Origin: Prunella strophiata
Lineage: Eukaryota; Chordata; Aves; Passeriformes; Prunellidae
DNA length: 64,000 nucleotides
Direction: 5' to 3'
NCBI GenBank assembly: GCA_036583965.1
Contig: JAZBQD010000001.1
Coordinates: 16,731,892-16,795,891, forward strand
The position numbers and the translations under genes were made by a program. Shown here piece by piece: positions 51,401 through 60,400 of the stretch (position 1 is its first letter; each line of letters opens with the position of its first letter). The notes beneath the pieces are model-generated. The model was not told where the DNA came from, did not search any database, and saw only the letters and a program-made list of their open reading frames with translations.

Positions 51401-54400
51401 TAGGGAGATTCTACACCCTTTTCTTAGAACTAAGATGATTTTTTAATTACTGCACACACTAAGGTTGATTTTAGTCAAGCAATAGTTCTCTTGGCTTTTG
51501 CTCTCTTGTTCCCTTTGAGAGCTGACAGAAGGACCTGGAGCTTTTCAGTTTGTTCTGGTTGTAGCTGTTCTATTTCTGTGCCAACCTGCCTCTGTTACAT
51601 TAAATATCTGTACACTGGAACGTGGTTTGACCTTTCTTTCCAGCCCAGGTCCTACCATTTGCAAGGATGACAACAAAATCCCTGTAGTGGATGATGTGAG
51701 CAGTGCTGCTCAAAGGAGTACTGATGCCTCCCATTCAGCCAGTTGAAAGGCTCAGCTTTGCTTTTTATTTTTTTTTTTTTTTCAGTTGGTAGGACCATAA
51801 GAAGGACAAAGCAATGAGCTTTGATCTGAATCTGAGAAAGCCATCAATTGCAAAAGAGAGTGCATGGAGTCTTTAAAGTTTATTATTTTCTACCTTCAAA
51901 AACCAGAAAAAATGGTCCCCTCTCTTAACTCATAAAGAAAAGGAAACTGTCACATTATTTTAGCATCCCTCCTTTAAGTAATAATTTATACAGTCGCTTC
52001 TGAGAGTGAATTTTCTTTAAAATCCCTTCTGTTCTAGCAGCAGCTTCTTCCCAAAATGAAGAGTTTCAGTGATTTAAAGCTAAACTCTGTATCTAGTGAT
52101 GACCTACATAAGCAATTGCTTATATCCAGGAAAACTGTGCTTAGGGAGGGAGAGTAGAAGGGAGCTGCAGTGCAAAGCTCCACAAACACTTGCCTGGATG
52201 CCAGGAATTGCACATGGCAGATTGGAATAGTGAGCCAAAGCTCACGGGGCTCTGAGCCAAAGCATCTTAAGAGAAGCATCTGCAAAAGGCAAGGGCAGCC
52301 TCTTTATTTCTTTTTTGCCACCTCCCAGTGCCCAGCTGAGTTCTCTCACCTCCCTTGTGCTCTGTTGGGATGGGGAACAAAGCCCTGGCAGAGCCCTGAA
52401 ATGCTTAATGAGGAGAAACAGAACGGAGTGGCTGTGAGCAGTCAATGCCAGGGAGCAAAACCAGGAGGGAACAAAATGAGGGATTGTGAGGAATGTCTCA
52501 GTGTGCAGCTCACACTCAAGTGTGGTGTTTGGTCTGTTCTGTGTCAGGGTGCACGTGTCTGCTGGCTGCCAGTGGGCACTGCCAGCCTTCTCCCTCGTGG
52601 AAGGAGAGCCAGGGGTGACACAGAGCAGCTGGCACACTGTAGATCTGCACCTTCATCTTCCACACAGTAATTTGCTTGTGTGTGTCTCCACCCTCCAGAA
52701 AGTCTGATTTTAAAAAAACCCACAATAACCAAGCCAGATTTCCCACAGGCACATGCCTGGAACGTGTGGATGAAAGGAAAAAATCTGTTAATATTGTCAC
52801 AAAATGATAAATACACATATGTGCACCAAGGAAGAATTCTCTTGGAAGTTTAAATGTTCAGGCAGTCCATGTGTGGTAAATTAGAGATGCAGCAATGAGA
52901 TATGACATAATGATAAGCAGGGAGTGAAGGGATTATTTAGAGTTGCAAGCACAAAAGCATCACTTTCCAGAGAAGGAGAAGCAATGCTCCTGTAGCCATG
53001 CCCTGCAATATGTAGCAGGAATATCCTGAATTCATCTCAATTTCCAGGAAAAGATCAGTTGGAGGAAATTCCACTCCAGAGAACAGAAGGTAAAATGAGA
53101 GGTTTAATAATGCAGTAACTATCAAAGAGCTGAACCACAGTGTGCTGTACCATAATCCAAGAGTCTAACCAGAGGCAGGCAAGAAATATTTAATTATGGT
53201 TATTTGGAGGTCTGATTGGTTATGACTCTGTAAGGGGAATCAAGCAGATGACCTCTGAGACCCTTTGTAGCCTTAGATTCTGGTGTTTTTATGCCTTACA
53301 AATGTGCAGTCAGTGAATAGACTGAGTGTCTCAAATAGCAACATTTAAGCCTAAGTAATGTGTCATGCTGGGGTTAAGATGTGCCCTCCCAAAGAGGGAT
53401 GATGTGGCAGCATCCTTTGGTTCCCCAGCTGTAATGACCATTATTTAGGCTGCTTGACTGAAAGAGGCCTTTGACATGAATCTGGAGCAAATCCTTCCCT
53501 GGGAAGTGCTGCAGTGTTGTAATGTTGTGTTCCTTTCCCTGAGTACCCTGAGTCCTTGGCTTCCTTTTTATGGATGATAAAACTTCCTAAAGGTGCCTTG
53601 TGTCACAAGGACATGACAAAGCTTTAAAATCCTCATTGCTTACAGCAGGCTTTTGAGGTAATCTGCTTTGGACATGAAACCAAACCCTTCCTTCTAGGGC
53701 AAAATCCTTGCTGTTATCTTTGCTCTCCAAAGTGTCATTTATGGTTGAAGGGAAAAATCCCAGTGCTGGGGGTAGAGCCCCTGCTCTCTGAGTGCTCTGC
53801 AGGACCAGCGCAGGGGAGATGCTGCTGACCTTAGGGCCAGGTGACCTTCTCAGGGCTTTGTCTGTGATTCAGATTTGAGGCAGTTCTGGAGTTACTGTAG
53901 TTGTTTTTTGGGAGCTCTGCAAGTTTCTCCTTTCCTTATTGACTTTTATTCCCACATCCTTTCTGTAACCTCACCAACTGCAGCAGAGCTCTAAAAATGG
54001 AGCAAGTGAAAGTGAATTTCAAAAGAGGTGTATTCCAGCTCCAGTGAGCTGTTTGGAATATCCACTTCAGATGAAGTGCTGGGGTAATTTTGTTTTTTGT
54101 AGACAGTCCTGTGTGGCTCATGAATCAAAGCACAGATCAAGCTAGTCTCGTTTCATTAGCTTTATTTGGCTTTGGGAAGGGATGGATCATCTTTCTAAAT
54201 CACATTTAATCTGCTTATTTTGGCTAACCTCTTTTCAAGAAGGAAATTCAAAGCCTACCGTGAGTATATGAAATAAAACAGTCTTAAAAGTAGAATTTTG
54301 CCACCTCTGCTTCAAAAACAGATTTGGAAATGGGACATGATGGATTTTGTGCTAAGTTGAATATTTTGATCTTGTTCTTTTAAGTGGTAGTGAAAAATCA

Positions 54401-57400
54401 TGAGAAGATTCATTTAGAAGATGAGATACATTTTGGATGATAGCCAGCATTACTCCTGTTAGATTTACTGGCTGCCAATTATAAGTTTACTTGAAGTTTA
54501 TATTAAAAACAAAGCAACACAGATTTGGAGAAGAGGGGAGAAAGTAATGGAAAAATCAGGCTCTTTGTAATTCTTGAGTTAGGCCAGTGTGATTATGTTT
54601 ATAATCATGACAGGTGATGTTTCAAAAAACAGAATCTGTTTCAAAGCAATCTCTTCTTCCTCTCCTCACCTTTATTGATTTCCACGGAGAGGTAAAAATC
54701 AGGTGCAGTGTTAAAATTGTCAGTTTCATTTGTTATTTGGGCAACAAGTAACATATAAAAGTGTGATGGGCTTCTGTATCTTTTAAAAGCACCAGTGTTA
54801 TTTGCTAAGTAAGCATGAGCAATGATGTTGTTTGCCAAAAGTTTTTCTTTTTTTTTTCCCCTCTTACAGAAAAATAGTTTCGGAATACGAGAAGACGATT
54901 GCTCAGATGATAGGTAGGTGTTCCTGCTGTGAAAGATGCTCCCTGGTTGAAGTCTGTGGGCTTCATTTTGATGCTGGCTGCATCTGCTGATGCTGCAGGG
55001 AATTGTGAATGCATCTGAGGACACCAGGAAAGGAAAAGTCAGGGCCTTGTGTCACATCCAGCAGCCCCCGGGCAGTTCAGGTAACACAGAAAGCTCAGGG
55101 CTTTCCCTTCTGCAGCAGAGCAAACTGGCTCATAGGAAACAGGTTCAGATTCATGGGTTTCTCCAGGAGAGACTTTCAGTGACCTAAAAACCCCTTAGGC
55201 ATCAGCTTGCAGCTGTTTAATGGCAGATAGCAAACTTAGCTCCTCACAACAACAGGGATTATCTGTGCTAAGTGCATCGATCAGACCAAAACCAAGATTA
55301 ACTCCAATCCCAGCTGGGAGGTTACAAGTGCCCAATCCACCCCCCCCAGTTTCTTACTGACACAGGAGTCTCTTTTAAAATCTAAATTATGACAAGTTTT
55401 GCCTCTCAGTAATTAAAAGACACCTTTGCTAACAGCATGTCCCACAGATAAAAACCTCTATGCTCAGTAGCACTTCAAACCCAAAGGGCTTGTGTGGTTC
55501 CTCAGCATACAAGGTCTGCCCCCTGGGATGTGATTTTAAAGCCTCCTGTAAGATTTCTAAAGCTCTTTTTACTAGTCTGGCTATAGAAAGCACCAGTGGC
55601 TTGTGCTGCCTTGTACTGCTTCAGCTGGAGCTGTTTCCCAGAAATGCAAATGGCTGAGTGGAATTTGGGATCTCCAAGGCCAGAGTTGCTCTCAGAAGAG
55701 CACCAGTGTCTGGTGCTTTTGCTGCCTTCCTGGATTTCTTGGCCATTGGGAGACATCCCAACCTTCTTTCAAGTGAAGGGTAAAATGGACCTACAAATAA
55801 ATGTTATGAGAATCACAGCTATAGTAAATAAAGTAATTAATGAAATATATATAATAATGAATAATAAACACTAATAATATGCCAGGTTTCATTCTCTCTG
55901 GTGTTATGCCTCCATTGGCTTTTTTATGTACAGCTGAGCCAATGTGCTGCCTTCTGACATGGTGTCTGTCATTGTCATCATGCAAGTGTTCAAGCAGAGT
56001 ATGCAAAGAACTGATTTCATTTTGGTTTACAGTAAACACACCCTGGTGTGGCTTCCACCCTGAACCTGGCCAGTGCTACAGACACACAGAGGACCTGTCC
56101 TTTTTTCCCCAAGCTATGCACACAGTTAACAACAGATAAATTCAAATTCCATTTTTGAGAGACAGATTTTTTTAAAAAATCAGATTTTGAGACTGCAGTG
56201 CAGCAGTGAGATACAGAATAGGAATCCTGAGGCAGAGGCACAGCCTTGGTGTACATGGTACATTCCAACATTGCCACTTCCTCTTGTTGCAAAGAAATGA
56301 AGGTTCAGTAAGTATTGGGCCATTGACTATGAGTAAATAGATCTTTAAACTTCAGATTCAGAGTATCAGAGCCTCTCAGATACTCTGTGGTGAGTTTTTA
56401 AGGGCTATGGCTATAAGTAATTTAATTTGCTGTCCTTTTGCAAAGGAACTGAACCAACAACAGTGACACAGAAAACATCCTTTCTGTGTTAATTAGAGCA
56501 GTATGCAATTCTACAGCATGGTAATACGTTAAATGTGAGGCTTCTCCTGCATTTAATGTAAATTTTTGATCTAATTGTCCCACTTTGTCATGCCATTTCT
56601 TGTAAATTGCTGTCCCTTCTGATAAAGGAATTTGCTCATCCGAATGCCACATGTGGAGGAAAATGTGTGTTTGTTATTTGCATGTACTTCAGTGACCTGT
56701 TTTCCCAGTAATGCCTCAGTGCTAAAGCAGACTATGCATCTTAACAAAAGAAATGCCTGTGCTGTTTCTGTTCATCATTTAACCCTTCTGAACTATTTAT
56801 ACAGCCCTGTTAGCAGGGCACTGCACATAAACCAATTTCACCAGTCCTTTTGATGAATATTCAGTGAGGTTGATAGGTCCTGCTGAGCTTTTTGTAGGCT
56901 GGTGTGTGCACAATGAATACTGAAAATATCCCATATTAACAATATATGACTGCCTGTGTTTGCTTCTAAAGGCACTGAAAAATGTGCATTGCAAACAGCA
57001 ATTGCCTTTGATTCCAAGGGCTGTGGAAGGTTCAGTATTTGCTGTCATACATATATGGAACCCAAAATTACCCAACTTAGCTGCTGTGATTCCTTCATGC
57101 CACACTGTGCAAACTGCCAGTGTGGAGATCCCTGTTCACTGTCACTTGGTGTATTTTTTCACTTGTGCTTTATCTTTTTTTTCCTTTCTTTTTCTTACAC
57201 TTGCCTCAACCCCTAACACGTTTTAGTCTACACTGAGGAGTGGGGGAGAGGAAGGACCAGGCTTTCCAGGCTGTGCTGCTGCTTTGTGCTTGGTGCCCCT
57301 GTTTGACAGCCAGGGAGCAGAGCCTGGGTGACCTTCAGTGTTCCCTGCACCCTCCACACACCTGTGGAGGTTCACAGCCAAAATCCCACCCCAATTCCTT

Positions 57401-60400
57401 TTCTAATGTTTCTAATGTTGGTTTATTCTTTTTTTCCCTGTTAAAAGTATATCCTTATTTTTCCATTTGAATACATGATGAGATTTCTGAGATTTACATG
57501 ATGAGATTTTTTATTACTTTACATTTGAGTACATGATGAGGTTCTCCTTGTGAAAAACAAACAGATGTTATGCTTTGTGCATTACAGGTTGTTGCATTAC
57601 TTGTTTGCTGCTTTCCTAACAATTCCCGATTTTTCTATTTTGCTTCCGTTTTCGTTGCTTCTTGCTATTTGCTTGCAAAAACAAAACAGGCAAGCCTGGT
57701 AAGTAAAGCTTTTCACCAACTTTCACACCAGCATTTTGCATCTTTAGTTTCTTTTGCTTTTGTTCTCTGTTTGCTGCATTCCCATTAAGTCGTGTGAGTA
57801 GTAGTGAGCTGAGCCTGAAAGCGGATCTGCCGTGGTGCTGCTCTGATTCTGTCAATTTGGATAGTGTTAGTCCTGAGCATACTGCTGGGATTGTTGGTGA
57901 GCCCTGGGCAGGGTGTGTTGCAGATCTGGGAGTCATTTAATTCAAATATTTTCATCACATAACCTCGTAAATGTATTTAGAATTAAGGATGTGTAACCAC
58001 TTATCTGAGATTTGACTGGCCGACTATTGCCAGCACATTTTATTGAAACTAAATCATAGTCCTAGAAAATAGAAGGTCCTTTCCAACCTAAACCATTCTC
58101 TGATTTTATTAAAATATCACATGAAACTCTAGTCCCCTTCAAGCCAAGTTTCTGCCTTCTGTTGTATTTAACCACTTTGGTTTGGGAGCATCACTTGGAT
58201 GGGCCTTGGAGCAGCCTGGTCTAGTGGGAGGTGTCCCTGCCCATGGCAGGGTGGTGGAATTAAATGAGCTTTAAGGTACCTTCCAACCCAAACCATTCTG
58301 TGATTCTGGAGCATTTGCCCCAGTTTCCCATGAGTGAGTTTAAATGGTGCTGGGGGTTGAGTGTTGGAGGAGCTGATCCAGCTGAGGAGAGAGGAGGACC
58401 CATGATGTGCTGGGAGGAAGAGGAGGAGCTCAGTAGTTGTGAGGGAGTGTGACATGAATTATTGACTTCCTGATCACCCTGGAAACAAATAAGGAAGTGG
58501 CTAAAATACCTCAGACAACAGTCTCACAAAATGTAGGGGTGTGATATTAAATACATTAAAATATTTTGGATGAGGATGCAAATGGATCTCTTGCCCTGCC
58601 TGGAGTTGCAGTGACAGAAGTGTTGCCAGAGAACAGGATTCTGCCAGGAAGGGGTTTGGAATTATCTAAGCAGGGTGTAATCTCCAGCATGATTAAACAA
58701 ATCCAGTGCTGGCACACAAAGAGACAGCCTTTGAGCTTTAGAAAAATAAACAAAAGACAACAAATTTTTTGTTTGTTTTAATTGAGAACACATTAATTTT
58801 GACATTACAGAGGAGGGTGTCTCTAAGAAAGCAAAATAGAAAAGAATGTTTATTTTTAATCAAGTGTTAAATATATTCAAGTGATGTTGTATTACAGAAC
58901 TCTGGGCTTCTCTGCCTTGTCAAAGGTGATTGTTCAGCAGTAAAATAGAGGTGTTACAAGCAGGTCCTGAGAACTTCTCTGGTTCTTTTTATCTTCTGTA
59001 TCACACAGAACAAAATAAGCCCAGGTCAGGCTCTGCCCCAGCCAGGTGCTGTCAGGGGTGAGCAGAGGAGCCCAGGAGCTGATGCACAGCATGGCATCAT
59101 CTCTGCTCTGGCCTTGGTCAAGCCAACAAAAATGTGTATTTTTTCATTAGAATATGCAAAAGGAAGAGATGAATCTCAGTTTAGGAGTTGACAGTATCAG
59201 CTTTGGCATTTTGGAGCTGACCAGCACTATAAACAATTCAGATTAAATCTTCTATTCAAATAAAAGCCCCAAACTTGTTTACTTCTTTATGTTTCCAGAT
59301 ATAAAGGCCCAAATGAAAAGCTGTACATTGTGAAATGCCCCATGCTTATTTTCACAGGAGAACTTTTACCTTATTTTAGTTTCTATCATAAACCAAGGAA
59401 AATGGTAATATAAAACTGCTGTGGTTTGTGGGTGGGTTTTTCTTTCAGTATCATTCAAAGTAAGTAACCCTTAAACCATGGGCACAAGAATCATAGTTTA
59501 GGATGTGAAGGGAACAATGCAGCATTTTGGAAGACAATGCCAGACCTTTTCTTCCAGTGTTATGTAGATATTCCAACTTATTATGAGGTCAGTTCCCTTG
59601 AAAATTCCTCCTCCATATGGATTTGTATTGCTGTTACATTCTTCCCACCACCCCTGGCTCAAATTTAACTATACACAGGAGGAGCTTGGCAGATGTTTTT
59701 TGCAGTTTTTTTACACTTAGGAAGTCTGTCTGATGTTAGATTTCCTTTTTGCCACTTGCTCCAGCAATCCTGAGAGCTGGTAAAGCACTGCTTTTCCAAG
59801 GGAAGAATTGAATTCCACTGAACAAAGTGCCTTGTTTAGTGCAGAATTAGAAAGTTCCAGGAGATGACAGGCATTATCAGCAATTGTAAGTAATTTGTGG
59901 CCAGTGCTAGGAATGTGCATAAATGTCCTTTCCTTCAGCTAGTGCATCTTCAGGCAAACAGGGGAAATCCAACACCTGCCTTTTCATGGGAACAGCTGAG
60001 TTCAGAGTGAAGAAATCATCAGTACAGAGATACATTCACATTTTCCCCCAACATCAAAATATTTAACTATCATTGTATTTAGCCTGTTTTCCTAAACAGG
60101 CTTGTGTCTTTATATAAATCTGACTTTTCTGGATCCTGTAAACTTACTAATACATAAATAGGGCAGAGGATAATAGAAACTGTAGATGATAGTGAAATCA
60201 GTGGACTTATTCCTGTTACCCTTCTGAAAACCTCTCTCTTGTCTACTCCTCTCTTCTTTCAGAGGATGAACAGAGAGAGAAATCTGTCTCCCACCACACT
60301 GTTCAGCAGCTCATAGTGGAGAAGGAGCAAGCTCTGGCTGATCTGAACTCAGTGGAGAAATCCCTGGCCGATCTTTTCAGGAGATACGAGAAGATGAAAG

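Larger units (their letters stand above)
54914..60262 (+). other. TACC2: TACC2 intron 13 (5.35 kb), divided by a candidate 9-nt microexon
   Basis: It contains the microexon candidate at 57690, a thrice-repeated CATGATGAG motif at about 57471-57541, and two adjacent CR1 tails at 58072 and 58198. Confidence 0.75.

Noticed and set aside
52170..52818. Several overlapping frames of 70-166 aa on both strands
   Set aside because: No recognisable domain; intronic, and frames overlap on opposite strands as expected by chance in GC-richer DNA.
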